A stretch of 64,000 bases of DNA, taken from contig NZ_CP020104.1 in NCBI RefSeq assembly GCF_002056795.1, forward strand, positions 6,643,501-6,707,500, given 5' to 3'. Made by a program: the position numbers and the translations under genes. Position 1 is the first letter of the stretch. Each line of letters begins with the position of its first letter. Below the pieces are notes generated by a model. It was not told the origin of the DNA, ran no database searches, and saw only the letters and a list, made by a program, of their open reading frames with translations. Source of the DNA: Spirosoma aerolatum. GTDB lineage: Bacteria; Bacteroidota; Bacteroidia; Cytophagales; Spirosomataceae. Shown here in pieces: positions 17,905 to 27,600 of the stretch.

Positions 17905-19743
17905 TTACTCCACCGTTACTGATTTGGCCAGGTTTCGTGGCTGGTCAACGTTGCGGCCACGCATAACAGCGATGTCGTAAGCCAGCAATTGAAGGGGCAC
18001 TACCGACACTAAAGGCATCAGAACTTCATGAACTTTCGGGATCTCAATGGTAAAATCGACCATACTCGGCAGATGCGTATCGCCCTCCGTCGTGATTGCG
18101 ATCACGCGTCCTTTCCTTGCTTTGACTTCCTGAATATTCGAGACCACTTTCTCGTACGACGAATCTTTGGTCGCAATCACAACCACTGGCATATCTTCGT
18201 CGATGAGTGCAATAGGTCCGTGCTTCATTTCAGCAGCCGGATAACCTTCGGCATGGATGTAACTGATTTCTTTCAGTTTCAGGGCTCCTTCCAGCGCAAC
18301 AGGGAAGTTTAAACCACGACCCAGGTAGATGAAATTGCGGGCGTAGGTGAAAATGTAAGCGATCTCCTTGATTTTGTCGGCGGCCTGCAACACTTTCTCC
18401 ACCTTAGCCGGAATGCTTTCCATTTCGGCCAGCAATTGCCGGAAGAGCGAGTCCGAAATAGTGCCTTTCCGTTTTGCTGCTGCTAATGCCATCAACGTCA
18501 GGACCGTTACCTGCGCTGTAAACGCTTTGGTACTAGCGACGCCTATTTCGGGACCTGCGTGGGTATAGGCTCCCGCATCCGTTGCCCGTGCGATGGAAGA
18601 GCCCACCACGTTGCAAACACCAAAAATCGTGGCCCCTTTCGATTTCGCCAGCTCGATAGCGGCCAATGTATCAGCCGTTTCTCCCGATTGAGAAATAGCA
18701 ATCACAATATCACCCTCTTTAATGATCGGATTTCGATACCGAAACTCCGACGCATATTCTACTTCTACCGGAATTCGGGCTAGTTCTTCAAAAATATACT
18801 CCGCCACCAGACCAGCGTGCCACGACGTACCACAACCAACGATCACAATCCGTTTCGACTTCGCCAGTTTATCCAGATAATCACGCAAACCACCCAGTTG
18901 CAGGGTTCCGGCATCAGCCTGTACGCGTCCGCGCATGGAGTCGGCAATGGAACGGGGTTGTTCGAAAATCTCTTTAAGCATGAAATGATCGAAACCACCT
19001 TTTTCGATGGCTTCGAGTTCCAGCTCTACCTTATGGACATAAGGTGTAGTGGTCGTATTATCGAGTGTGACAACTTTCAGTGCACCGTTTTTGATGACAG
19101 CGATTTCGTAATCATTCAGGTAGATTACGTCTTTGGTATACTCCACAATCGGGGTGGCATCCGATGCCAGAAAGAACTCATTTTCGCCAACGCCAATAAC
19201 CAGGGGCGATCCTTTCCGAGCCGCAATCAACTGGGTCGGATCGGCTTCGCTCATAATCACAATCGCATACGCCCCTACAACTTCCTGCAACGCCAACCGA
19301 ACGGCCTCTTCCAGGCTACCGCCGTTGTTTTCCCAAATGTCCTCGATAAACTGCCCTAATACTTCCGTATCGGTTTCGCTGGTGAAGGTGTGCCCTTTTT
19401 TGAGCAGCGCCTGCTTAATGGCCGCGTAGTTTTCAATAATTCCATTGTGAATAATTGCCAGCTTTCGATGAAAGGAATAATGCGGGTGCGCATTGACATC
19501 GTTAGGTTCTCCGTGAGTGGCCCAGCGCGTATGGCCCATGCCAATGGTTGCCTGTGTTTCTTTACCATCCAGCTCCTGTTCCAGGGCAACAACTTTGCCC
19601 TTTTTCTTATAGATCTTTAGTGCGTGCCCGTTCATCAGAGCAACACCGGCGCTATCGTAACCCCGATACTCCAGGCGCTTCAAGCCTTTTATGACAAGTG
19701 GACACGCTTCCCGGTGCCCAACATATGCTACAATTCCACACAT
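17905..19743 (-). CDS. glmS: Glutamine-fructose-6-phosphate aminotransferase
   Basis: A 612-residue isomerizing GlmS that makes glucosamine-6-phosphate from fructose-6-phosphate and glutamine, the first step to UDP-GlcNAc for wall and lipopolysaccharide. The glutaminase domain (about 1-220) starts MCGIVAYVG with the catalytic Cys2, and contains HTRWATHG and HNGIIENY. Two SIS sugar-isomerase domains follow, with GCGTSWHAGLVAEY (about residue 303) and SQSGETADT, and the C-terminus NLAKSVTVE is the expected ending. No ribozyme is seen upstream. It stands as a single gene between its terminator and the glycogen-synthase-like gene. Confidence 0.98.
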   Translation of the reverse strand: MCGIVAYVGHREACPLVIKGLKRLEYRGYDSAGVALMNGHALKIYKKKGKVVALEQELDGKETQATIGMGHTRWATHGEPNDVNAHPHYSFHRKLAIIHNGIIENYAAIKQALLKKGHTFTSETDTEVLGQFIEDIWENNGGSLEEAVRLALQEVVGAYAIVIMSEADPTQLIAARKGSPLVIGVGENEFFLASDATPIVEYTKDVIYLNDYEIAVIKNGALKVVTLDNTTTTPYVHKVELELEAIEKGGFDHFMLKEIFEQPRSIADSMRGRVQADAGTLQLGGLRDYLDKLAKSKRIVIVGCGTSWHAGLVAEYIFEELARIPVEVEYASEFRYRNPIIKEGDIVIAISQSGETADTLAAIELAKSKGATIFGVCNVVGSSIARATDAGAYTHAGPEIGVASTKAFTAQVTVLTLMALAAAKRKGTISDSLFRQLLAEMESIPAKVEKVLQAADKIKEIAYIFTYARNFIYLGRGLNFPVALEGALKLKEISYIHAEGYPAAEMKHGPIALIDEDMPVVVIATKDSSYEKVVSNIQEVKARKGRVIAITTEGDTHLPSMVDFTIEIPKVHEVLMPLVSVVPLQLLAYDIAVMRGRNVDQPRNLAKSVTVE

Positions 19744-19827
19744 AATCAGGAGTCGTTTTGATTAACAACGAACAAACTCTGCCTGTCGGCAATCCGCTGA
19801 ACAAGTTATATTCAGGAAGTAAAGTAA

Positions 19828-19860
19828 ATGCAAAAAGCCGGACGTTCCGGCTTTTTGCAT
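19828..19860. terminator. Hairpin terminator
   Basis: A perfect 15-bp stem (ATGCAAAAAGCCGGA and its complement) closes on a 3-base loop. It lies downstream of the glycogen-synthase-like gene (minus strand) and upstream of glmS. Confidence 0.75.
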
Positions 19861-19905
19861 GATTGATTTCACAATCGGTCAGAAAAATGGCGCTCTAACT
19901 AGCCC

Positions 19906-20712
19906 TTAACCAGCCAGTTGAGTATACAGGTTGTAATAACGATCGGTCAGATCTTCGGCTTCAGCCAGATCGAATTTATGTTCTGGCATATCGTTCAGAA
20001 TGGCGTTCAGGCTTTCGCTCGACTCTTCATCGGCCCGAACTACGGCGTCGGCATAGGCACAGCCAATCCGAATAAACCCTTGAAAATCGGCCGTTTTCAG
20101 CTCGGCCAGCATTTCATCATCAATGTCCATCATACGGGCTTTTTCGATAATATCGCCCTCGAACCGATGCTCAAACGAATTGTTGTAGACGGTAAAAACT
20201 GACTTTGTGTCTTTAAACATCGGGTCGTTTTTGTAGGTCGTTTTCAGATACAGTGGAATCAGGGCTGTCATCCAGTCGTTGCAGTGAACGATGTCAGGTG
20301 CCCATCCCAATTTTTTTACAGTTTCCAGGACCCCTTTGCAGAAGAAAATCGCCCGTTCGTCGTTATCATCATAGAATCGGTTTTCTTTGTCGTGAAAAAC
20401 ATATTTCCGCTGGAAATAATCTTCGTTATCGATAAAGTAAACCTGAAGCTTAGCCGTTGGGATCGATGCCACCTTGATAATCAGGGGCTTTTCGTCGTCA
20501 CCAACCGCAATGTTAATACCTGACAACCGAACTACCTCGTGCAGCCTGTTTTTCCGCTCGTTGATCAATCCAAACCGGGGCACCAGAATTCTGATTTCCA
20601 TCCCCCGCTCCTGCATGGCTTGTGGCAGTTTGCGAACAAAGTCGGCAACCTCAGAAGTTTTTAAGAAAGGATTGATTTCACTAGCGACATAAAGGATGCG
20701 TAATTTGCTCAT
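19906..20712 (-). CDS. Glycogen/starch synthase catalytic-domain-like protein (single domain)
   Basis: A 268-residue protein matching only the N-terminal GT5 domain of glycogen synthases: ILYVASEINPFLKTSEVADF at the start, EIRILVPRFGLINER, and HCNDWMTALIPLYLKTTY. The C-terminal GT1 half is missing, and the KTGGL motif that binds ADP-glucose reads KTSEVADF. It may therefore be a non-catalytic or altered-function relative. Such short versions recur in Bacteroidota next to panC, and here the gene is divergent from panC. A good TTG-N20-TAATTTTG promoter precedes it. Family is clear; enzyme activity is doubtful. Confidence 0.8.
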   Translation of the reverse strand: MSKLRILYVASEINPFLKTSEVADFVRKLPQAMQERGMEIRILVPRFGLINERKNRLHEVVRLSGINIAVGDDEKPLIIKVASIPTAKLQVYFIDNEDYFQRKYVFHDKENRFYDDNDERAIFFCKGVLETVKKLGWAPDIVHCNDWMTALIPLYLKTTYKNDPMFKDTKSVFTVYNNSFEHRFEGDIIEKARMMDIDDEMLAELKTADFQGFIRIGCAYADAVVRADEESSESLNAILNDMPEHKFDLAEAEDLTDRYYNLYTQLAG

Positions 20713-20754
20713 AATCGGGAAGCGTGTGTTGTCTTGAGAGAATCAAAAAACTTG

Positions 20755-20785
20755 CAAAATTAAACAAATTTTTCCCGTATTTCAA
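20755..20785 (-). promoter_or_regulatory. Promoter of the glycogen-synthase-like gene
   Basis: On the minus strand TTG (20785-20783) is followed after 20 bases by TAATTTTG (20762-20755), an exact TAnnTTTG match. The ATG at 20712 is 43 bases downstream. Confidence 0.55.
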
Positions 20786-20846
20786 TACATTTTCTGCTAA
20801 AAAAGAGACGAAACCTGTATCATTGCAGGCTCAAAAAAGTAGCCTC

Positions 20847-21686
20847 ATGAAACGTTTTGAAAAAGCCGATACGATTCGTCAATACCTGCATACATTCCGT
20901 ACCGAAAGCACCATTGGTTTTGTTCCAACTATGGGGGCACTTCACGAAGGACATATGGCATTGATCGAAACGGCCCGTCGGGAGAATGACGTCGTTGTGA
21001 GCAGTATTTTTGTCAATCCGGTACAATTTAATAATCCTGACGACCTCGCCCGTTATCCTCGAACACTCGAAGAAGATTGTCAGAAACTCGAAGCGGCTGG
21101 CTGTGATGCCGTATTTGCGCCCTCCGTTGACGAAATGTACCCTAATTCGCCAACTCTACATCTGAATTTTGGCTCGCTGGAAACAGTTATGGAAGGCGCT
21201 TTCCGGCCTGGACATTTTAATGGGGTCGGTATTGTAGTTGCCAAACTGTTCAACATTGTTCAGCCCGACCGCGCTTACTTTGGTCAGAAAGATCTGCAGC
21301 AGGTAGGCGTTATTCGACAACTCATCCGCGATTTAAGTTTTCCCGTTGAGTTGATCCGTTGCCCTATCGTACGCGAAACGGACGGGTTGGCTATGTCGTC
21401 GCGAAACCGTAATCTTACTGCTGCCGAACGTGACCAAGCCCCAGCCATGTTTGAGGCTCTGACACGCGCTCATGACGCTCTGATCGACGAGCAAAGCGTT
21501 GCTCAGACCAAAGAAATGATTACCGATTTTTTCAATAAAAAGCCCGATTTTCGGCTAGAATACGTCGAGATTGTGAATGCTAATTCGCTTCAGCCAACCG
21601 ACTACGTACTGGCACCGGGCCAAACAGCTATTTGTTTGGCTGCTCATCTGGGCAAAGTCCGGTTAATTGATAACCTGGTATTTTAA
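20847..21686 (+). CDS. panC: Pantoate-beta-alanine ligase
   Basis: A 279-residue pantothenate synthetase that joins pantoate and beta-alanine using ATP, the last step of vitamin B5 synthesis. PTMGALHEGH (residues 27-36) is the HIGH-type nucleotide site, FVNPVQFNNPDD and FGQKDLQQVGVI bind substrate, and MSSRNRNL replaces KMSKS. The frame is open from further upstream, but the ATG at 20847 gives the usual family length and start (MKRFEKADTIRQYL). panD does not follow directly; a peptidase remnant does. Confidence 0.97.
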   Translation: MKRFEKADTIRQYLHTFRTESTIGFVPTMGALHEGHMALIETARRENDVVVSSIFVNPVQFNNPDDLARYPRTLEEDCQKLEAAGCDAVFAPSVDEMYPNSPTLHLNFGSLETVMEGAFRPGHFNGVGIVVAKLFNIVQPDRAYFGQKDLQQVGVIRQLIRDLSFPVELIRCPIVRETDGLAMSSRNRNLTAAERDQAPAMFEALTRAHDALIDEQSVAQTKEMITDFFNKKPDFRLEYVEIVNANSLQPTDYVLAPGQTAICLAAHLGKVRLIDNLVF

Positions 21687-21691
21687 ATCAT

Positions 21692-21857
21692 CTATTTACC
21701 CGCTTCATTGGCAATTAGCCACGCCGTTTGAAACACCAGGGGGCCCGTTTCTGGAGCAATTCGTCATCAATTTTATCGACCATATCCGACGGCTGGTGAT
21801 AGTCAGTGTGCTCAAGAAAAACAGGGCCGGAACTCCTGCTTTAACAAAGTTATATAG
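21692..21857 (-). pseudogene. 3' remnant of an M28 family peptidase
   Basis: Read on the minus strand with two frame changes, this stretch gives YNFVKAGVPALFFL, then EHTDYHQPSDMVDKIDDELL, then QKRAPLVFQTAWLIANEAGK and a TAG stop at 21694. This is the standard C-terminal end of Bacteroidota M28 peptidases, including the conserved DYHQPSD motif with its metal-binding His. Each junction lacks one base: one after FFL, one in a run of five Cs. The rest of the gene is gone; the VanX-like gene begins just beyond. Only about 55 codons remain. Confidence 0.85.
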
Positions 21858-21886
21858 ACGTACACCTATAGGAATTGTTACTCGTG

Positions 21887-22570
21887 TCAATCCACAATAC
21901 GAAATGCCATTTTTGCCTTTTCACGAGAAAGGGCGTTGAAATGCCACCACTCGTACTCAATAGGCGTGAAACCGCCCTGACGCATAGCCGTACGGAGAAT
22001 TAGTCGATTGTCGATCTGCTTTTGCGTCAGTTTTCCGGCTTTTAACAAACTAGCTTCACGGGAAGGGTAAGCTAGTTCACCGAAAAAATCATATTTGGTA
22101 CCCATATCCAGTGGTTTCCCATCTGCGGTAGCTACTGTCAAATCAACTGCACAACCGTAATTATGAATTGAACCTTCACGGGGGTCAGCAACGTATTTTC
22201 GTCGTTCGCGTTCCGACAAATCCGGCAGCGCGTTCCATAAATTCCATTGGGCCGAACGGGGTCGGGCGGCATCATACACCAGCAACCGAAGGGTAGGGTG
22301 ATGCGCCTGCAAATATTGGCTGGCCAATGCCAGTTTACGGGCTGCCATCGGTTGCATATATGCCCGTGTGAGTTCGCCATACACATCCTTTCCGACAAAG
22401 TTATCCGTCGTTGAATATTTGAGTTCGACCAGAATCGTTGGATCAACCGACTGAACATCCACCAGCCCCTGTTTAATCATGGCCGCTTCGACGGGTTGAG
22501 CAAGAACCGGAAAAAGAGCGAACGAGCGAACGAATGAAAGCGAGATGATGTAGAAGACGATTTTCCTCAT
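21887..22570 (-). CDS. VanX-like D-alanyl-D-alanine dipeptidase (M15D)
   Basis: A 227-residue exported zinc dipeptidase of the M15D family. Signal peptide at residues 1-24. The motif SIHNYGCAVDLT supplies the His and Asp zinc ligands (SxHxxGxAxD), and YEWWHF supplies the general base Glu and third ligand His. DAARPRSAQWNLW is also typical. Such periplasmic forms recycle D-Ala-D-Ala from wall turnover; in enterococci the homologue gives vancomycin resistance, but no vanH/vanA is near. The frame is open from a TTG at 22591, but the ATG at 22570 starts directly at the signal peptide. The signal-peptide DNA contains a short run of GAGCGAAC-like repeats. Confidence 0.92.
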   Translation of the reverse strand: MRKIVFYIISLSFVRSFALFPVLAQPVEAAMIKQGLVDVQSVDPTILVELKYSTTDNFVGKDVYGELTRAYMQPMAARKLALASQYLQAHHPTLRLLVYDAARPRSAQWNLWNALPDLSERERRKYVADPREGSIHNYGCAVDLTVATADGKPLDMGTKYDFFGELAYPSREASLLKAGKLTQKQIDNRLILRTAMRQGGFTPIEYEWWHFNALSREKAKMAFRIVD

Positions 22571-22704
22571 GTTATCCTTGATTTGAGCCAAATGTTCGCG
22601 TAAACTTACAGGGTTCTAATTAAACGCCCGAGTGTAAAGCGTGAAATAGCCTACGTCTGCTCATTCAAGCTTTCGCTCTTTTACTCTTTCGCTCTTTACC
22701 ACCG

Positions 22705-23940
22705 ATGGCTCTTAATTACATTTGGGTTGCCTTCTTTGTCATTGCTTTTCTGGTAGCGTTGGCCAAACTCATTTTTCTGGGTGATACTGAAATCTTCAAA
22801 ATCGTTGTTGAGGGACTGTTCGATTCATCCAAAGTAGCCGTTATGGATATTGCGCTTCCACTGGCAGGCGTTATGACGTTTTTCCTGGGGTTGCTTAACA
22901 TTGGCGAGAAAGCAGGGGCTATCAACTTTATGGCACGAATTATCGGCCCATTTTTTCATAAACTCTTCCCTGAAGTTCCCAAAGATCATCCGGCCAATGG
23001 GCAAATGATTATGAACTTTTCGGCCAATATGATTGGGTTGGACAATGCGGCCACTCCCTTTGGTCTAAAAGCCATGGCCAGCTTACAGGAACTTAACCCC
23101 AACAAAGACACGGCTTCCAATGCGCAGATCATGTTTCTGGTGCTGCATACCTCAGGCCTACAGATTATTCCGCTGAGTATTATGGCGCAACGAGCTATCC
23201 TGGGAGCCAAAGACCCGTCGGATGTTTTCATCCCCTGCGTGATCGGAACCTATGTAACAACCGTAGTAGCACTAATAGCAGTGGCCATCAAGCAGCGCAT
23301 CAACCTGCTCAATACCACCGTACTGGGTTGGCTAGGTGGTATTACCGCATTGATCGGCTTAGCTTTATGGGCACTGGCAGGCCGCCCCAAAGAGGAAATT
23401 GAAACTATTTCGAAAGTATTTGGCAATCTGGTTCTGTTGACTATTATCGTGGCTTTTCTGCTAGGCGCCCTCTGGCGAAAAGTCCCCATTTTTGAGACGT
23501 TTATTGAAGGCGCCAAAGGCGGATTTGAGACCACCGTAAAGATTATTCCTTATCTGGTAGGTATGCTGGTGGCTATTGGTGCCTTCCGAAATGCAGGTGC
23601 TATGGACTACCTCGTTGGCGGACTGAAGTATCTGTTTTCGCTTACAGGCCTGAATACCGACTTTACAGATGCGCTGCCCGTTGCGTTGATGAAACCTCTG
23701 AGTGGGGCTGGTGCCCGTGCGTTGATGATCGACGCCATGAAGCAATTCGGCCCCGATTCGTTTGTAGGCCGTCTGGTCTGCATTTTCCAGGGTTCGGCCG
23801 ATACGACCTTTTACATCGTAGCCCTCTATTTTGGCTCGGTAGGCATTCGTAACTCGCGTCATGCGATTCCTTATGGCCTGTTTGCCGATTTTGTTGGCGT
23901 CATTGCGGGTATCGCCTTAGGATATTTCTTCTTCCACTAA
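22705..23940 (+). CDS. SpmA/SpmB-fusion nucleoside-recognition membrane protein
   Basis: A 411-residue polytopic inner-membrane protein with about ten hydrophobic segments. It joins the SpmA-like half (residues 1-200, with GLLNIGEKAG and NMIGLDNAATPFG) and the SpmB-like half (about 230-411, with FETFIEGAKGGFETTVKIIPYLVGML and GSADTTFYIVALYFGSV), both of the nucleoside recognition (Gate) family. In Bacillus the separate proteins affect spore dehydration; in this non-spore-former it is probably a transporter of unknown substrate. Single gene, with pyrimidine-rich DNA before the start. Confidence 0.88.
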   Translation: MALNYIWVAFFVIAFLVALAKLIFLGDTEIFKIVVEGLFDSSKVAVMDIALPLAGVMTFFLGLLNIGEKAGAINFMARIIGPFFHKLFPEVPKDHPANGQMIMNFSANMIGLDNAATPFGLKAMASLQELNPNKDTASNAQIMFLVLHTSGLQIIPLSIMAQRAILGAKDPSDVFIPCVIGTYVTTVVALIAVAIKQRINLLNTTVLGWLGGITALIGLALWALAGRPKEEIETISKVFGNLVLLTIIVAFLLGALWRKVPIFETFIEGAKGGFETTVKIIPYLVGMLVAIGAFRNAGAMDYLVGGLKYLFSLTGLNTDFTDALPVALMKPLSGAGARALMIDAMKQFGPDSFVGRLVCIFQGSADTTFYIVALYFGSVGIRNSRHAIPYGLFADFVGVIAGIALGYFFFH

Positions 23941-24664
23941 TCAACAGATCATTAGTGAAGCAGGGCACTGAGGATTTCTTACTATCCTTAGAATGTCCAT
24001 TTAACGGGCAAGTGAAAAATATAACTTTTCAAGGATTTACAACTTGTTATATCAACTAGTTAAGGCGCCATTGCCTCGTAAGTAGTTCAACGTAAAATAC
24101 AATAATAAGTGTTTAAACATTTAATTTTACTACTGCTAAATCAAACCTAATTTTATACCATAAAAACATATGAATACAGATTTTTTATTAGAAAAATACC
24201 ACTTATAACAAAATATTATCTGTTACCCAAATTTAACTTTTTGTACTTTTATTTAAGTAATACTACTATTTGACTAGCATCTTTCTGCCTCATTAGGCTG
24301 GAAATTTCAAATAAAATCTGCCAACTGTGATCCTATTGGTTATATATACTTAAACAAAAAAAAGTTTGTATACGTCTAGTGACAAAAATGCATCTTCCTC
24401 AAACAGTGACAGTTATTTTAATTGCTCTCTATAAAATCACAGATTAGTTAAAAGAATCACAATTGAACAAGATACATTTTTTAAAATTCTCAACAATCAA
24501 CCAGAATTATTAAAAAATCTATAGTCCCCGAAATATCCCCTAAAATCAATTATTAGAATATTACAAAATTTCTTAACCGAAGGATAGTAGCAATTTGTAT
24601 TCTGCACCTTAACTTTGTTCGCCAATTTATTGGACGTTTAATATTATTTAATCTCTACTAACAA
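23941..24664. other. AT-rich 724-bp intergenic region
   Basis: No gene is seen. Base composition is much richer in A and T than the neighbours. Near its end is a -7 element (TAACTTTG, 24610-24617) and the leader of the first susC-like gene, conserved with that of the second. No terminator hairpin was recognised after 23940. Confidence 0.6.
24610..24617 (+). promoter_or_regulatory. -7 element of the first susC-like gene
   Basis: TAACTTTG is an exact TAnnTTTG match 55 bases before the ATG. The second susC-like gene has TATATTTG at the equivalent position (53 bases before its ATG), and the DNA between -7 and ATG is conserved in both, which supports use. No TTG lies at the right distance upstream. 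Confidence 0.55.
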
Positions 24665-27600
24665 ATGCGGAAAATTTTATTTGGAAGTTGGATGCTTACG
24701 TTATTGTTCTGTCTCCCCGGTTTTGCACAGGATATAACCGTAAGCGGCCAAGTCACTTCATCAGATGATGGGTCGCTTCTGCCAGGAGTGACTGTACAGG
24801 TAAAAGGTAGCAATCGGGGAACAAACACCGACGCTCAGGGCAATTACCGCCTGACGGCTTCTGCCAATAGCACATTAGTATTTAGTTTTATCGGCTATAC
24901 GGCGCAGGAAGTTCCGGTCAACAATCGTTCTGTTGTCAATGTCCTGCTGAAGGGCGATATGCAACAGCTCAGTGAAGTGGTTGTCATTGGTTACGGTACG
25001 CAGACCCGCCAGGATGCCACCGGAAGTATTTCCTCCGTGAAAGGAGCGACAATCGCCCAGATGCCTATTCAAAGCTTCGAATCAGGGCTGGCAGGTCGGT
25101 CGGCAGGTGTACAGATTACGGTACCAAACGGCGTATTGAACAACCCTCCCGTGTTTCGGATTCGGGGTACAAACTCCATCTCGCTGAGCTCTTATCCGTT
25201 GATCGTTGTGGATGGTGTTCCTACCTTCACGGGCGATCAGGGAAGCACCAATGCACCATCGAACCCATTGGCCAGTATCAATCCCAACGACATCGAAAGC
25301 ATGGACGTAGCCAAGGATGCAGCCGCTACCGCTATTTATGGTAGCCGTGCCGCCAATGGTGTCGTTTTCATCACCACTAAACGAGGTAAGTCGGGCAAGG
25401 TTCGGGTTAATTACGATGGCTGGTTAGGTTTTTCAAACACCTACCGTCTGCCCGAAATGCTGAACGCCAGTCAGTATATTTCGTTCAAATCACAGGCCGT
25501 TGCCAACAACCCAACCGCTTCGGCTGTCAAATTCACCCAAACCAACGATGCCAACGGCAACCCGATCGATACCCGCTGGTACGATTATATCTATCGCCAG
25601 GGAGTATCGCATAGCCATAGTGTAAACGTTTCGGGTGGTAGCGAAAATACGAATTACTACTTTTCGGTAGGTTATACCAACCAGAAAGGGGTCCTGAATA
25701 AGAACGACTTCGGCCGTATGAATGCGCTGTTCAATGTAGATAGCAAGCTGAGTAAGCTGTTTACGATTGGGGGTAAAATCGCCGTTTCGAACGAGAAAAA
25801 CCTGTCGGCTGGTACATCGGGTTCGTTGAACGGCGAAGCATTCAATACTGCCGGTTTAGGTCGTGTAGGGTTGGTATTGCCTCCAATCCTGTCGCCTTAT
25901 AATAACGATGGGACGTATAACTTAAACGGTTCAGCTATTGGTATTGCCAATAATATCGTTGGTACATCGGTTTCTTATCCAAACCCGCTGCCTATGCTGG
26001 ATCAGAACCGGTCGAACACCGAGAACAACCACATCCAGTCGAACGCTTATATTCAGTTCAAACCACTTGACTGGATTACCCTGCGAAGCACCTATGGTAT
26101 CGATTATCTGCTTGTCGACAACGACTTGTTCCAGTCGCCACAGTCAAGTGATGGGTACAGCTCAACGGGTAATGCCACCAGCAACTTCCGTAAACTGAAA
26201 ACCTGGTTATGGACCAATACGGCTCAGTTCGAAAAATCGTTCGGTGGAGCGCACAACTTCAACTTATTGATCGGTCAGGAACAGCAACGGACCACAACCC
26301 TGGGTTACGGTATAAACCGCCAGAATCTATCTGACCCTAACTACACGGTTATTCAGGCCGGTTACACTGTCAATAACCCATCGAGTATGGCTTATGGCGA
26401 AAACTACCTATTATCGGGCTTTGGTCGTTTGAACTATAACTATAAAGAGAAATACTTCCTGAGTGGTAACATACGTCAGGATGAGTATTCAGCCCTGGGT
26501 GAGAAAAAAGGGGTTTTCTACGGTGTTTCGGCAGGTTGGGAAATCGCCCAGGAGAATTTCTGGAAATCGGCTTCGCTGGATAATGTTTTCAGCAGCTTCA
26601 AACTACGGGGCAGCTACGGCAAAGTAGGTAACATTGGTGGTATCAATGACTACTCACCGTATTCGTTATACGCGTCTGGTTTATATGGCGGAGCGGCTAC
26701 GCTGGCCTTCAACGTGGTTGGTAATCCAGCTCTCAAATGGGAAACGAGTACCAAAACCGACATTGGCTTTACGTTTGGCCTGTTGAACAACCGGATTTCG
26801 GGCGAAGTAGCCTACTACAAGAATGATATTGACAACCTGATTCTGAACGTGGCTCAGGCACCATCTACCGGTATTCCGGGTACGTTGTCAGGCGTTGCCT
26901 ATCCACCACAGAACGTAGGTACGATGTACAACAAAGGGTTAGAACTTTCGCTGAATGCCCGGATCATCAACACCAAGGATTTCCAGTGGAACTCGAACTT
27001 CAATATTACCTTCAACAAAAACGAAGTAACGGCACTGGCTCCAGGTCTGAGCGTTCTGCAAACCGGTACATCAAGCCTGGAAACGGTGAACCAAACAGCT
27101 CCGGGCTATTCGCTGGGTTATTTATGGGTGGTAAAAACCAATGGTGTCGATCCAGCTACGGGTAAGCGAATCTTCGTCAATTCGGCAGGTCAGAACGTAT
27201 ATTACCAGTACTACGCCCCCACCGGCGAATTTAACTATTCGACCACACCCGATGGTAAAACCAAATACATAAGCCCAACGGGTGGTACGTCTATCACACA
27301 GGCTACTGATGGTGTGATGTATGCTAACGTAGTGCCTAAGCAGTATGGCGGCTGGGATAATAACTTCAAATACAAAAACTTCGATCTGGGCGTTCTGCTC
27401 ACCTATCAGTTAGGCTTCTCGGTTTACTACGGCACCAACGCTGGTTTGCACGATCAACGGTTCTGGAACAATGCCACCGATGTTCTGACAGATGCCTGGC
27501 AGAAAGAGGGCGATACGGGCAAAAAATATGCGAAGCCTGTATTTAATGACAATACGTCAAATGGCTCGGCGTTCCCGCTGGACATCAACGTCTTCAAGGG

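Noticed and set aside
21887..22570. Vancomycin-resistance cluster
   Set aside because: Only a VanX-like dipeptidase with a signal peptide is present; no vanH, vanA or vanRS nearby, so a wall-recycling role is more likely.
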